From a bacterium (GTDB lineage Bacteria; Planctomycetota; Planctomycetia; Gemmatales; Gemmataceae), in contig JAFKFQ010000273.1 of assembly GCA_017308215.1 (NCBI GenBank), positions 1-36,576 of the forward strand: DNA of 36,576 nt, given 5' to 3'. Within the stretch, counting starts at the first letter, position 1. The number at the start of each line of letters is the position of its first letter. The notes beneath the pieces are model-generated. The model was not told the DNA's origin. It did no database searches and worked only from the letters and a program-made list of their open reading frames with translations. The position numbers and the translations under genes were made by a program. Positions 8,258 to 16,652 of the stretch are shown piece after piece.

Positions 8258-9659
8258 TCTCCGGGTTCGGTATGTGGCGGTTATGGTAGTCGGGATCCGG
8301 GCGAACGGCCGGGAACGCGGCGCGGAACACGGTCCGCCCGTCCTCGCGGCGCCACGCCAGCGCGGCGCCGTGCGCGTCGGCCGCCTGCTTCGCCACGGCG
8401 AGGCCGAGGCCGATCCCCTCGGGCTTGCCGGTCACGAACGGCTCGAACAGCTTCGTCGTCAGCTCAGGCGGCGGGCCGGGGCCGGTGTCGCTCACCTCGA
8501 CCGCGGTCCCCTTCGCGTCGGCCGTCAGTGACACCGCCACGTCGCCGCCCGGGCCGGCGGCGTCGGCGGCGTTGTCGATCAGGTTGCCGAACAGGTGCGC
8601 GAGCTGCGCCGGGTCGCCGGTCAGCGGCACCGGGACCGGCGGCGGGCCGTAGCGGAGCGCGATGCCGGCGTGTTGGCAGCGCGGGCGGGCGAGGTTCACT
8701 GCCTGTTCCAGCAGTGCTGCCAGGTCGCACGGCCGCGGGGCGAACGGCGGCGGTTTGCCGAGCGTCAGGAACTGCCGCAGGTTCCCCTCGATCCGCGCCA
8801 GTTGCCGCAGCGCGACCCGCAACGGCTCGGGGTCGGCGGTGGGGTTCTCCGCCAGGAACAGCTCGATCGATAGCTTCGCCCCGGCGGCGGCGTTGCGGAG
8901 TTGATGCGCGAGCCCGCCCGCGAACTGCCCGAGTACCTTCAGCCGCTCCGCGCGGCCGAGGGCTTCGCGGTACTCGGCGAGCTGCTCGGCCATCGCGTTC
9001 ACGGCGCGGAACAGGTCGGCGACCTCGTCGGTCGGGCCGGGGACCGGAACGGTCCGGAAGTCGCCGCCGGCGATGCGGCGCGTGTGGCGGTCGAGTGCGG
9101 AGAGGCGGCGGACGAGCCCGGTGCCGAGCGCCAGCGCCAGCCCGCCCGCGACGACCCCGCCGGCGCCGCCGAGCACCAGGAGCGGCTGCGCCGCGTCGCG
9201 CACGGCAGCGCGGCGGCGCTCCTCGGGCGTGAAGATGTACAGGTCGCCTTCGGTCCGGCGGAGGGTGCGCCGCAGCGGCAGGCGGATGCAGCGGTACTCC
9301 GCCCCGCCGACCACGACCGGCGGACCGAGGCGGTGGTCGGTGTCGTCGGCCGGGTCCACCGTGGGCACAGCGGCGGCGGGTGCCGCGGTGAGGCCCGGGA
9401 GCGTCGAGACGGGCGACCCGTCGGGCGCGAGGAAGAGGAACTCGGCGCCGCTGAGCCCTTTCATCTGATCGAGGACGGGTTGCGTGAGCGGGAACCCCGG
9501 CGCCTCGGTGAGCGTGCGGGCGACGGCCCAGAGTTGGGCGGCGAGCTGGCGCTCGGCGTTCCGCGCGGCGGCGGCGGCGGCCCACCCGGTCGCGGCCACG
9601 TCGCCGGCGAGGAGCAGCGTCAGCGGCAGGAGCAGCCGGTAGCGGAGGGACAGCCGCAT
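8223..9659 (-). CDS. membrane sensor histidine kinase, orphan
   Basis: 478 residues. A transmembrane segment at about 5-30, a periplasmic sensing region of about 125 residues, and a second membrane segment at about 158-183 precede a HAMP-like region (about 184-232). The dimerisation domain has the phospho-acceptor His252 in GLAHQLRN, an NtrB-like H box. The ATPase domain has the N box NLIDNAADA (359-367), G1 DTGPG (391-395) and G2 GIGLGL (415-420). All catalytic residues are present, so it should autophosphorylate. No response regulator gene is adjacent, so the partner is unknown. The last 11 residues, NGRKKAQKAQK, come from a dispersed palindrome and are unlikely to belong to the ancestral protein. 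The start ATG has only a weak Shine-Dalgarno sequence and is divergent from the sulfatase gene. Confidence 0.92.
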   Translation of the reverse strand: MRLSLRYRLLLPLTLLLAGDVAATGWAAAAAARNAERQLAAQLWAVARTLTEAPGFPLTQPVLDQMKGLSGAEFLFLAPDGSPVSTLPGLTAAPAAAVPTVDPADDTDHRLGPPVVVGGAEYRCIRLPLRRTLRRTEGDLYIFTPEERRRAAVRDAAQPLLVLGGAGGVVAGGLALALGTGLVRRLSALDRHTRRIAGGDFRTVPVPGPTDEVADLFRAVNAMAEQLAEYREALGRAERLKVLGQFAGGLAHQLRNAAAGAKLSIELFLAENPTADPEPLRVALRQLARIEGNLRQFLTLGKPPPFAPRPCDLAALLEQAVNLARPRCQHAGIALRYGPPPVPVPLTGDPAQLAHLFGNLIDNAADAAGPGGDVAVSLTADAKGTAVEVSDTGPGPPPELTTKLFEPFVTGKPEGIGLGLAVAKQAADAHGAALAWRREDGRTVFRAAFPAVRPDPDYHNRHIPNPENGRKKAQKAQK

Positions 9660-9676
9660 GGGTTAAGCTCGGCGTG

Positions 9677-9721
9677 ACACCGCCCGCGGGGTGGTCCAGG
9701 GCGGAAGCCCTGGGCGGTGTC
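9677..9721. repeat. nested inverted repeat between divergent genes
   Basis: Outer arms of 10 bp (9677-9686 and 9712-9721) enclose, with a 2-bp overlap, an inner hairpin CCAGGGC/GCCCTGG (9696-9702 and 9707-9713). The pairings are alternatives. It lies in the short region that must hold the promoters of the kinase and the sulfatase. Confidence 0.55.
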
Positions 9722-9760
9722 GGCGGGGCCGTTCGCCGTGGCCCGCTCCCGGAGATCAGA

Positions 9761-11515
9761 ATGCGCTACGCCCTCTCCATCCTATGCGGCCTCGCCGCAC
9801 TCTCCCCCGCGGCCGCGCAGGAGCGGCCGAACGTCCTCCTCGTCATCACCGACGACCAGGGGTTCGGCGACCTCGGGGCGCACGGCAACCCGCGCGTCCG
9901 CACGCCGAGCCTCGACGCCTTCACCAAGCAGTCGGCGTGGCTGAAGAACTTCTACGTCTCGCCCGTGTGCTCGCCGACGCGGTCGGCACTCCTCACCGGG
10001 CAGTACAACTACCGCACCGGCGTCGTGGACACGTTCATCGGCCGCTCGCTGATGCGGCCCGACGTGCCCACGATCCAGCAATTCCTCGCCGCCGGCGGCT
10101 ACCGCACCGGCCTGTTCGGCAAGTGGCACCTCGGCGACAACTACCCGCTCCGCCCCGAGGACCGCGGCTTCCAGGAGACGCTGTGGAGCCGCGGCGGCGG
10201 CCTCGCGCAGCCGAGTGACCACCCGGACTCGAACCCGGCGACTGCGTACTTCGACCCGTTCCTCACCCGCAACGGGAAAGAGGAGCGGGCGAAGGGCTAC
10301 TGCACCGACGTGTTCACCGACGCGGCCGCGCGCTTCATTGGTGCGAAGTCGGAGCGCCCGTTCTTCGCCTACGTCGCGTACAACGCGCCGCACGGACCGT
10401 ACCAGGTGCCGGACGCACTCGCCGCCCCGTACCGCCGCCTCGACCTGAGCGCCGCCGGCTTCCCGCAGGTCGGTCAGCCGTGGGCGGGGAAGAAGGACAA
10501 CGCCGAGGAGACGGCCCGCGCCTACGCGATGATCGAGAGCATCGACACCAACTTCGCGCGGCTGTTGAAGGCGGTCGCTGACGCGGGGCAGCTCGACAAC
10601 ACGATCGTCATCTTCCTGACGGACAATGGTCCGGGCGGGGTGCGGTTCAACGCCGGGCTGCGGAACCGCAAGGGGACGGTGTACGAGGGCGGCACGCGCG
10701 TGCCGTGCTACGTCCGCTGGCCGGGGCGCGTCGAAGCGGGGCGGGTGATCGAGACGCCGCTCGCGCACATCGACATCGCGCCCACGCTCATCGAGGCGTG
10801 TCGCATCCCGCTGCTCGGCAACGTGGCGCCGCCGTTCGACGGGCGCAGCATCCTCGGCCTGCTCACCGGCGGCGCGGCGCGGTGGCCGGAGCGCACGCTG
10901 TTCGTCCAGTGGCACCGCGGCGACGTGCCGGAGCGCTACCGGGCCTTCGCCGCCCGCGGGCCGCGGTTCAAGCTGGTGCAGGCGAACGGCGTCGCCCCGG
11001 ACGCGAAGTGGGCGCCGCGCTACGAACTCTTCGACATCCCCGCCGACCCGTTCGAGCAGCGCGACCTCGCCGCCGAGCGCCCCGAGGAAGTCGCGCGGCT
11101 GAAGGCGGCTTACGACGCGTGGTTCACCGACGTGACGCGGCGCGGGTTCGACCCGCCGCGCATCGTGGTCGGCAGCGAGAAGGAGAATCCGGTGCGCCTC
11201 AGCCGGCAGGACTGGCGCGGCCCGAAGGCGGGCTGGACAGCGGACAGTAACGGCCACTGGGAGGTGCGGGTCGAGCGGGCGGGGCGGTATCAGGTGACGG
11301 TGCGGTCGGGCCAGCGGTTCGCGTTCTGCACCGGCACGATCGGCGGGCGGCGGTTCGATGCGCCGTCGGACGGGACGCGGTCGGTCGTCGGCGGAACGAT
11401 CGCCCTGCCGGCCGGCGACGCGCGGGTCGAGCTGACGATCGGCGACGCCGAGGGGAAGGACCGCCGCGGGCCGGCCTACGTGGAACTGGAGTACCTGGGG
11501 CCGGTCGGGAGTTAG
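9761..11515 (+). CDS. secreted type I sulfatase (arylsulfatase family)
   Basis: 584 residues. The signal peptide MRYALSILCGLAALSPAAAQ is followed by the alkaline-phosphatase-fold sulfatase domain. Visible motifs are the metal site TDDQGFGD, the maturation motif CSPTRSALLTG whose Cys70 would be oxidised to formylglycine, GKWHLGD, and the metal/substrate site FLTDNGPGG. The family hydrolyses sulfate esters; planctomycetes typically use many of these on sulfated polysaccharides, but the substrate here cannot be read. The C-terminal part, from about residue 485, adds a beta-rich domain (HWEVRVERAGRYQVTVRSG) of the kind often found on such enzymes. The start at 9761 has GGAG 7 nt before it and directly precedes the signal peptide; the longer frame from 9674 reads through a repeat. 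No formylglycine-generating enzyme gene is nearby. Confidence 0.95.
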   Translation: MRYALSILCGLAALSPAAAQERPNVLLVITDDQGFGDLGAHGNPRVRTPSLDAFTKQSAWLKNFYVSPVCSPTRSALLTGQYNYRTGVVDTFIGRSLMRPDVPTIQQFLAAGGYRTGLFGKWHLGDNYPLRPEDRGFQETLWSRGGGLAQPSDHPDSNPATAYFDPFLTRNGKEERAKGYCTDVFTDAAARFIGAKSERPFFAYVAYNAPHGPYQVPDALAAPYRRLDLSAAGFPQVGQPWAGKKDNAEETARAYAMIESIDTNFARLLKAVADAGQLDNTIVIFLTDNGPGGVRFNAGLRNRKGTVYEGGTRVPCYVRWPGRVEAGRVIETPLAHIDIAPTLIEACRIPLLGNVAPPFDGRSILGLLTGGAARWPERTLFVQWHRGDVPERYRAFAARGPRFKLVQANGVAPDAKWAPRYELFDIPADPFEQRDLAAERPEEVARLKAAYDAWFTDVTRRGFDPPRIVVGSEKENPVRLSRQDWRGPKAGWTADSNGHWEVRVERAGRYQVTVRSGQRFAFCTGTIGGRRFDAPSDGTRSVVGGTIALPAGDARVELTIGDAEGKDRRGPAYVELEYLGPVGS

Positions 11516-11517
11516 AA

Positions 11518-11640
11518 GGCGACCGGCCGGCGTGAGCCGGCTGGTCGTTGGTCCGGCGGCCTGATGCAGCGCCCGGTCACCCGGGTTGTCCGCTCGGGCA
11601 TCCGTACCAACAACCAGCCGGCTCACGCCGGCCGGTCGCC
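11518..11640. repeat. large inverted repeat, 35-bp arms, GTGAGCCGG family
   Basis: Arms at 11518-11552 and 11606-11640 pair at 34 of 35 positions around a 53-nt loop. The arms share the core GGCGTGAGCCGGCTGGT with the palindrome at 24830-24911 and the half-copies at 1810 and 2326. It fills the space between two convergent genes and may end transcription from both. Confidence 0.9.
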
Positions 11641-11650
11641 GGTAGTGCGG

Positions 11651-12391
11651 TCACTTCGTCAGCGGCTTCCACTCGACCTTCTTGAACGTCACGACGGTGC
11701 CCGGGTCGTGGCCCTGGAGGGCGAACCGGCCCTTCGTGTGCGTCTTGTTCGGATCGGTGAAGTCCACCGTCTTCTTGCCGTTCACGAAGATCTGGATATG
11801 CGGGCCTTCCGCGACCACCTCCTGCACGAACCACTCGTCCGGGCCGTGCGGGGCGGTGTTCATCACGGTGATGTCCTTGCGAAACTCGCCGAGCTTGGTC
11901 CGCCCGTCCGGGTAGAGGCTGCCGCTGCGGATCTTGTCCGTGTGCGTCGCGTTGATCTGGGCCTCGTAGCCCGGCGGGAAGCCCGGGGCGAGCTGGGCGC
12001 GGAAGTACTGCCCGCTGTTCCCCTTGTCGTTGATCTTCACCTCGACCCGGTAGCGGAAGTCGGTGTAGCCGTCCTTCTCGGTGAACAGGTGGCTGTGCGG
12101 CCCGCTGCCGATCAGGAGGCCGTCCTTCACCTGCCACAGCGGGATCAGCTTCCCGTCCTTCGTCTCGCCGCTGAACCCGACGACCGCGCCGGCGGCGTTC
12201 TTCACCGGGACCACCTTCTGGTACGCCCCGGGGTTCGGGTTCGGGTGCGTGACCCAGCCGGTGAGGTCTTTGCCGTTGAACAGCGGTTGCCAGCCGTCGG
12301 CGCCGCCTTCCTGCGCGCGGCCGCCGGTGGCGACCAGGAAGGCCAGACAGGTTGGGACGGAAAGGAGGGTCAGGCGGAACAGGGGTTGCAC
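11651..12391 (-). CDS. secreted DUF1080 protein (3-keto-disaccharide hydrolase fold)
   Basis: 246 residues: a signal peptide (about 1-26, ending near GGRAQ) and one DUF1080 domain, a concanavalin-like beta-sandwich that has been linked to 3-keto-glycoside hydrolysis. Family signatures are WQPLFNGKDLTGW near residue 34, a central NSGQYFRAQL, YEAQIN, and the terminal HIQIFVNGKKTVDFTD strand pair. These proteins are abundant and secreted in planctomycetes. The GTG at 12391 is chosen because GGAG lies 8 nt upstream and the signal peptide begins there; further upstream the frame is low-complexity and unlike protein. The gene is convergent with the sulfatase, so both may serve polysaccharide breakdown, but they are not co-transcribed. 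Confidence 0.85.
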   Translation of the reverse strand: MQPLFRLTLLSVPTCLAFLVATGGRAQEGGADGWQPLFNGKDLTGWVTHPNPNPGAYQKVVPVKNAAGAVVGFSGETKDGKLIPLWQVKDGLLIGSGPHSHLFTEKDGYTDFRYRVEVKINDKGNSGQYFRAQLAPGFPPGYEAQINATHTDKIRSGSLYPDGRTKLGEFRKDITVMNTAPHGPDEWFVQEVVAEGPHIQIFVNGKKTVDFTDPNKTHTKGRFALQGHDPGTVVTFKKVEWKPLTK

Positions 12392-12693
12392 AGCGATCGC
12401 TCCGCAAGCGAGGGGAGGAAGGCCGGGGGTCCGGCCGCCGGGTGATGCTACCCCGCCGCGGAAGGAGCGGCTAGTGCCCGGCGAACCCGACCGCACGACC
12501 CGACTCGCACGACAGAGAAATTCCCCCCAAACCGCGCAGTTTGTGTTGTCGGCCCGTTCGGCAGCGGGTAGTTTGATGCGGTTGCGGCAGTCTGGGAGGG
12601 CTGGGAGGTTTGGCCCAGCTGCTCGCCCCCGCCCGACCGGCCGAATGACATGGCCCCGCACCCTGTCTCTCACCGTTGTTCTGGAGGCTGGTA
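12392..12693. other. divergent promoter region, no firm elements
   Basis: 302 bp between two divergently transcribed genes for exported proteins. A weak pair TTGTCG (12546) / TAGTTT (12569), 17 bp apart, could serve the plus-strand gene, but the matches are poor. No long palindrome is seen here, unlike most gaps in this window. Confidence 0.4.
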
Positions 12694-13815
12694 ATGACGA
12701 CTCGTCGCCTGTTCGGGCTGGGGACCGCGGCCGCCGCGGCCGCCCTACTGGTGGTCGCACAGGACGCCTCGGCGTTCGGCAAGCGGAAGCGCGGGTGCGA
12801 CGCCCCGCCCAGCTGCGAGCCGTGCGCCGCGGGCTACGCCCCGGCCGCCGCGCCCTGCGCGCCCACCGTCACCTACGTCGACCAGAAGGTCACCTGCTAC
12901 AAGACCGAGTGGAAGACGAAGAAGGTCGAGGTCGACGTCGTCGAGCACGTCTGGGTGGACCAGAAGTACACGTACACCGTGTGCAAGGCGGTCACCACGC
13001 AGGAGAAGGTGAAGGTCTGCGAGCAGGTGCCGACCCAGCAGAAGTACACGTACACCGTGACCGAGGTGGTACCGGTCAAGCAGAAGGTGAAGGTCTGCGA
13101 GACGGTCTGGACGGAGCAGGACCAGAAGTACACCTACCACGAGCCGGTGTGGGCCAAGACGAAGGTGATGAAGACGGTGTGCGAGACGGTGTGCGTGCCG
13201 ACCGAGGTGCCGTGCGCCGCGCCGGCCGCCCCGGCGTGCGAGACCGGCGGCAAGCGCCGCGGGCTGTTCGCCCGGCTGTGCCGCAAGCCGTCGTGCGAGC
13301 CCGAGTGCGCCCCGCCGTGCCCGGCCCCGTGCGACCAGCCGTGCACCCGGACCGTGATGGTCCGGCACGTCGTCAGCAAGCCGGTCGAGGTCGAGGTGAG
13401 CACCTGCACGATGGTGGCGAAGGAGGGCGTCCGCAAGGTCCGCGTCGCCACCCCGAACTGGGTCGAGAAGGAAGTCACGGTCAACCAGTGCGTGGCCAAG
13501 CAGCTGGAGGGCGTCCGCACGGTCTGCGTCCCCACGTGGGTCGAGAAGGAAGTGACGGTCAACCAGTGCGTCGCCAAGCAGCTGGAGGGCGTCCGCACGG
13601 CCTACGTTCCCACGTGGGTCGAGAAGACGGTGCCCGTGACCCGCTCGGTGACGACCCAGGTCGAGGGCGTCCGCAAGGTGTGCCAGCCGGTCCGAACCAA
13701 GAAGTTGGTCGACGTGTCGTACTGCGAGCGCGTCCCGTACGAGACCACCATCCGCGTCCCGGTGGTGACCCCGTGCGCCCCGTGCCCGGCCCCGGCCCCG
13801 GCCTGCTGCAACTAA
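12694..13815 (+). CDS. exported Cys-rich repeat protein with YTV-type motifs
   Basis: 373 residues: a signal peptide (about 1-22, ending DASA), then a Cys-rich, beta-type repetitive protein. The first half repeats KYTYTVCKAVTT and KYTYTVTEVVPV alternating with VKVCE. A central low-complexity patch (PSCEPECAPPCPAPC) follows. The second half has a 26-residue repeat beginning TWVEKEVTVNQCVAKQLEGV, present in two close copies and one or two diverged ones. Such YTV-type Cys-rich proteins are known in planctomycetes and have been associated with the cell wall of Rhodopirellula; a structural, disulfide-linked envelope role is inferred. The start is firm: GGAGG lies 6 nt before the ATG. It is a single gene closed by a strong terminator. 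The adjacent 78-bp repeats at 13447-13603 are nearly identical in DNA as well, suggesting recent duplication. Confidence 0.8.
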   Translation: MTTRRLFGLGTAAAAAALLVVAQDASAFGKRKRGCDAPPSCEPCAAGYAPAAAPCAPTVTYVDQKVTCYKTEWKTKKVEVDVVEHVWVDQKYTYTVCKAVTTQEKVKVCEQVPTQQKYTYTVTEVVPVKQKVKVCETVWTEQDQKYTYHEPVWAKTKVMKTVCETVCVPTEVPCAAPAAPACETGGKRRGLFARLCRKPSCEPECAPPCPAPCDQPCTRTVMVRHVVSKPVEVEVSTCTMVAKEGVRKVRVATPNWVEKEVTVNQCVAKQLEGVRTVCVPTWVEKEVTVNQCVAKQLEGVRTAYVPTWVEKTVPVTRSVTTQVEGVRKVCQPVRTKKLVDVSYCERVPYETTIRVPVVTPCAPCPAPAPACCN

Positions 13816-13842
13816 GCGGACCGATCGGCTCCTGCTAACCCC

Positions 13843-13880
13843 ACCGGCCCCGGGCGCTCCCCGGGGCCGGTTCGTTTTTC
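13843..13880 (+). terminator. rho-independent terminator
   Basis: A perfect 11-bp GC stem (13843-13853 with 13861-13871) around a 7-nt loop is followed by CGTTTTT. It lies 28 bp after the stop of the YTV-type gene and is the clearest intrinsic terminator in the window. Confidence 0.85.
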
Positions 13881-13908
13881 CGCGGCCGAACGTGTTCTAC
13901 ACTCCGGC

Positions 13909-15138
13909 ATGAACCCGCGCCGCCTGCTCACCGCCGCCGGGGTCGTTGCCGCCGCCGCGCTGCTCGTCGGACAGGTGCGGGCGCTCCTCGCCGACCCGAC
14001 CGTGTGGCCGCCGGACGACTTCGTCGAGTACTGGGCCGCCGCCCGCCTCACCCTCGACGGCGGCAACCCTTACGACCCCGCGCAGCTCCTCCCGCTCCAG
14101 GTCGGCGCCGGCCGCGACACCGACGAAGCCGTCATGATGTGGAATCCGCCGTGGGCGCTGGCTGCGGTGCTGCCGCTCGGGCTCCTGCCGGCGCGGGAAG
14201 CGCAGCTCCTGTGGCTGGCGGCGAACCTTCTCGCCGTGGGCTGGTGCGGCGACCGCCTCTGGCTCCGCTACGGCGGCGACCCGGCGCGCCGCTGGGTCGG
14301 CTGGGCCGCGGCGTTCGCGTTCATCCCCACGCTGTTCGCGCTCCAGTCCGGGCAGATCGGGCCGCTGCTGTTGCTCGGGGCCGTGCTGTTCCTAGAAGCG
14401 GAACGCCGCGGCTGGCCGGCACTCGCCGGCGCCGCGACCGTGCTGCTGGCGATCAAGCCGCACCTCGCCTATCTGGTGTGGGCCGCGATCCTGTGTGACG
14501 CGGTGACGCGCCGGCGTGTCAGAACGCTCCTCGGCGGTGCGACGGCGGGCGTTCTGGCGACCGCGGTCGCGCTGGCGTTCGACCCGCGGGTGCTCCACCA
14601 GTACGCCGACGCGATGGGGAACCGCCCGCCCGACCAGTGGGTGTCGCCGACGCTCGGCACGGTGCTGCGGCTGCTGTTCGGTGAGGAGCGCTTCGGCCTC
14701 CAGTTCGTGCCGGTGGTCGTCGGGGTGGCGTGGTTCGCGTGGCACTGGCGCCGCGCCGGCCGCACCTGGGACTGGGCCGACCAGCTACCGCTGCTCCTGC
14801 TCGTGTCGTTCGTGACGGCGCCCTACGGGGCGTGGCCGTTCGACCTCGTGGTACTGCTGCCCGCGGTCGTGCGACTGCTGGCGGGCGGCGCGCCGCGGGT
14901 GGTCCTCGCCGGGCTGCTGGCGGTGAACGTCGCGTGCCTCGTGATGAACGTGGCGCAGACCGGCTCGTTCCCGTTCCTGTGGGTGGCGCCGGCGCTGCTC
15001 GCGCTGTACGTCGTCGGCGTGCGCCGGCCGTGCGTGCGAATATCAGTCGGAAGTCGGGGCGTGAGCGATGAGGTGGCCCACCCCGCCGCTCACGCCCCGG
15101 CCTCCGACGAACCCGCCCGCACCGGGGCGCTCGCATGA
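13909..15138 (+). CDS. GT87/DUF2029-type membrane glycosyltransferase
   Basis: 409 residues with about 8-10 hydrophobic segments. The opening loop DFVEYWAAARLTLDGGNPYD, with an acidic residue after the first membrane helix, is typical of the DUF2029/GT87 family of polyprenol-phosphate-dependent (GT-C fold) mannosyltransferase-like enzymes. These transfer sugars on the outer face of the inner membrane. MWNPPWA, about 75 residues in, also fits this family. Donor and acceptor cannot be deduced. The last 35 residues are hydrophilic and low in complexity. No Shine-Dalgarno sequence precedes the ATG. Its TGA overlaps the ATG of the next gene (ATGA, 15135-15138), so the two proteins should be made together. 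Confidence 0.82.
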   Translation: MNPRRLLTAAGVVAAAALLVGQVRALLADPTVWPPDDFVEYWAAARLTLDGGNPYDPAQLLPLQVGAGRDTDEAVMMWNPPWALAAVLPLGLLPAREAQLLWLAANLLAVGWCGDRLWLRYGGDPARRWVGWAAAFAFIPTLFALQSGQIGPLLLLGAVLFLEAERRGWPALAGAATVLLAIKPHLAYLVWAAILCDAVTRRRVRTLLGGATAGVLATAVALAFDPRVLHQYADAMGNRPPDQWVSPTLGTVLRLLFGEERFGLQFVPVVVGVAWFAWHWRRAGRTWDWADQLPLLLLVSFVTAPYGAWPFDLVVLLPAVVRLLAGGAPRVVLAGLLAVNVACLVMNVAQTGSFPFLWVAPALLALYVVGVRRPCVRISVGSRGVSDEVAHPAAHAPASDEPARTGALA

Positions 15139-16652
15139 CGCGCCTCGTCGGCCCCGGCGGCGTCGCGTTCGTCGTGCTGCTCCTCCTGCTCCTCGCGGGC
15201 GGGCGCTCGAACTTCTTCCGCGACCCCGGCACGTTCTGGCACGTCACGACCGGCGAGAAGATCTTCGCCGACGGGTTCCTCCGCACCGACCCGTACACGT
15301 TCACGTTCGGCGGGACGTGGTGGGTGCCGTACCAGTGGTTCGGCGAGGTGGCGATGGCCCTCGCCCACCGCGCCGGCGGGTTCGACCTGCTCCTCCTCGG
15401 CGCCTGCACGATCCTCGCCGCCACGTTCGCCGCGCTCTTTGCCCGGCTGTACGCCACGGGCCTCAACCCGGTCCTCGCCGGCGTGGTACTGCTCGTCGGG
15501 CTGGCCGCGGCGGCGTCGCACTTCCACGTCCGCCCGCACCTGTTCACGATCGCCGGCATGGCGCTGACGACGATGCTCCTTGCCGACATCGACGCCGGCC
15601 GCGCCCCGCTGCGCCGGCTGCTGTGGCTGGTGCCGGCGTTCGTGGTGTGGACCAACGTCCACGGCGGGGTGCTGGCGGGGATGGGAACGGTCGGGCTCGC
15701 GGCGGCCGGCTGGGTGAGCCTGTGGCTCGTCGGCCGCGACAACCCCGTGAGCTCGCGCGCCGACGCGACGTGGGCGTGCGCCGCGGTCGCCGGCTGTCTG
15801 CTGAGTTCGCTCGTGAACCCCTACGGCCTCGACCTCCTGAAGACGTGGCACGTCATCATGGGCGAGCCGGCACTGAAGGCGATCGTGCAGGAGCACAGCG
15901 CGCTCGACCCGGCCGCGCCGTACGCGTGGCCCGTCTTCGCGCTCGCGGGCCTGTACCTCTTCGTACTGGCCGGTGTGCCGCGGCGCGGGCTGCGGGTGTC
16001 GTGGCTGCTGCCGGCGGTGTGGTTCGTCCTCACCTGCGACCGTGTCCGCCACGCGCCGCTGTTCGCCGTCGTGTCGCTGGTGGTGGTCGCCGCCGCGTGG
16101 CCGCACACGCGTTGGGCGGCGTGGCTGGCGCGGCACCGGCCCGACGTGTACCAGCCGCGCGACGGCCGGATCGGCTTCTGGCCAAACGTCTGGCTCCCGG
16201 CCCTGCTCGTCGGTCTCGCCGCGTTCCTCCAACTGGGTCGGGTCGAGGTGCCGGTGATCGGCGCCGGCTGGGCGCGACTCGACGGGGCGCACTGGCCGGT
16301 GAAAGTCCTGCCGGAATTGAAGGCGCACGAGCCGCGCTCGCCGGCCGACCCGCACCGCCTGTTCAACGGCTACATCGACGGCGGGTTCGTGATCTACCAC
16401 GCGCCCGGTTACAAGGTGTTCGTGGACGACCGCTGCGAGGTGTTCGGCGGCGCGTGGCTGCTGGCGTTCGTCCGCGCCGAGAGCGAAGGTACGGCCGACG
16501 CCGTCGCCGCGTGGGAGTCGCAGTACGGCCGCTTCGACTTCGCCCTGACGCGCACCGGCGACGGCTTCGACACCTACTTCGCCGCCGCCCCCGGCTGGGA
16601 GCGCGTGACGCGCACCGACGTGGCGAGCTTCTACCGGCGGGTCAGGAGATGA
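15135..16652 (+). CDS. polytopic membrane protein, GT-C-like, unknown function
   Basis: 505 residues: about 10 hydrophobic segments in the first 385, then an extracytoplasmic C-terminal domain of about 120. The first loop contains RDPGTFWHVTTGEKIFADG, with an acidic pair and His as in GT-C type transferases, and PYTFTFGGTWWVPYQWFGE. The C-terminal domain has NGYIDGGFVIYHAPGYKVFVD and DDRCEVFGG. I recognise the shape as a planctomycete membrane family but cannot name a substrate. Overlap by four bases with the GT87-type gene suggests a shared role in envelope or extracellular glycan assembly. Its 3' end overlaps the SUKH-like gene on the other strand by 11 bp. Confidence 0.75.
   Translation: MTRLVGPGGVAFVVLLLLLLAGGRSNFFRDPGTFWHVTTGEKIFADGFLRTDPYTFTFGGTWWVPYQWFGEVAMALAHRAGGFDLLLLGACTILAATFAALFARLYATGLNPVLAGVVLLVGLAAAASHFHVRPHLFTIAGMALTTMLLADIDAGRAPLRRLLWLVPAFVVWTNVHGGVLAGMGTVGLAAAGWVSLWLVGRDNPVSSRADATWACAAVAGCLLSSLVNPYGLDLLKTWHVIMGEPALKAIVQEHSALDPAAPYAWPVFALAGLYLFVLAGVPRRGLRVSWLLPAVWFVLTCDRVRHAPLFAVVSLVVVAAAWPHTRWAAWLARHRPDVYQPRDGRIGFWPNVWLPALLVGLAAFLQLGRVEVPVIGAGWARLDGAHWPVKVLPELKAHEPRSPADPHRLFNGYIDGGFVIYHAPGYKVFVDDRCEVFGGAWLLAFVRAESEGTADAVAAWESQYGRFDFALTRTGDGFDTYFAAAPGWERVTRTDVASFYRRVRR

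Noticed and set aside
12546..12574. Promoter of the YTV-type gene (TTGTCG/TAGTTT)
   Set aside because: Spacing is right, but both boxes match the consensus poorly; mentioned only in the intergenic entry.
12392..12760. N-terminal extension of the DUF1080 protein
   Set aside because: Low-complexity translation; the signal peptide begins at the GTG at 12391.
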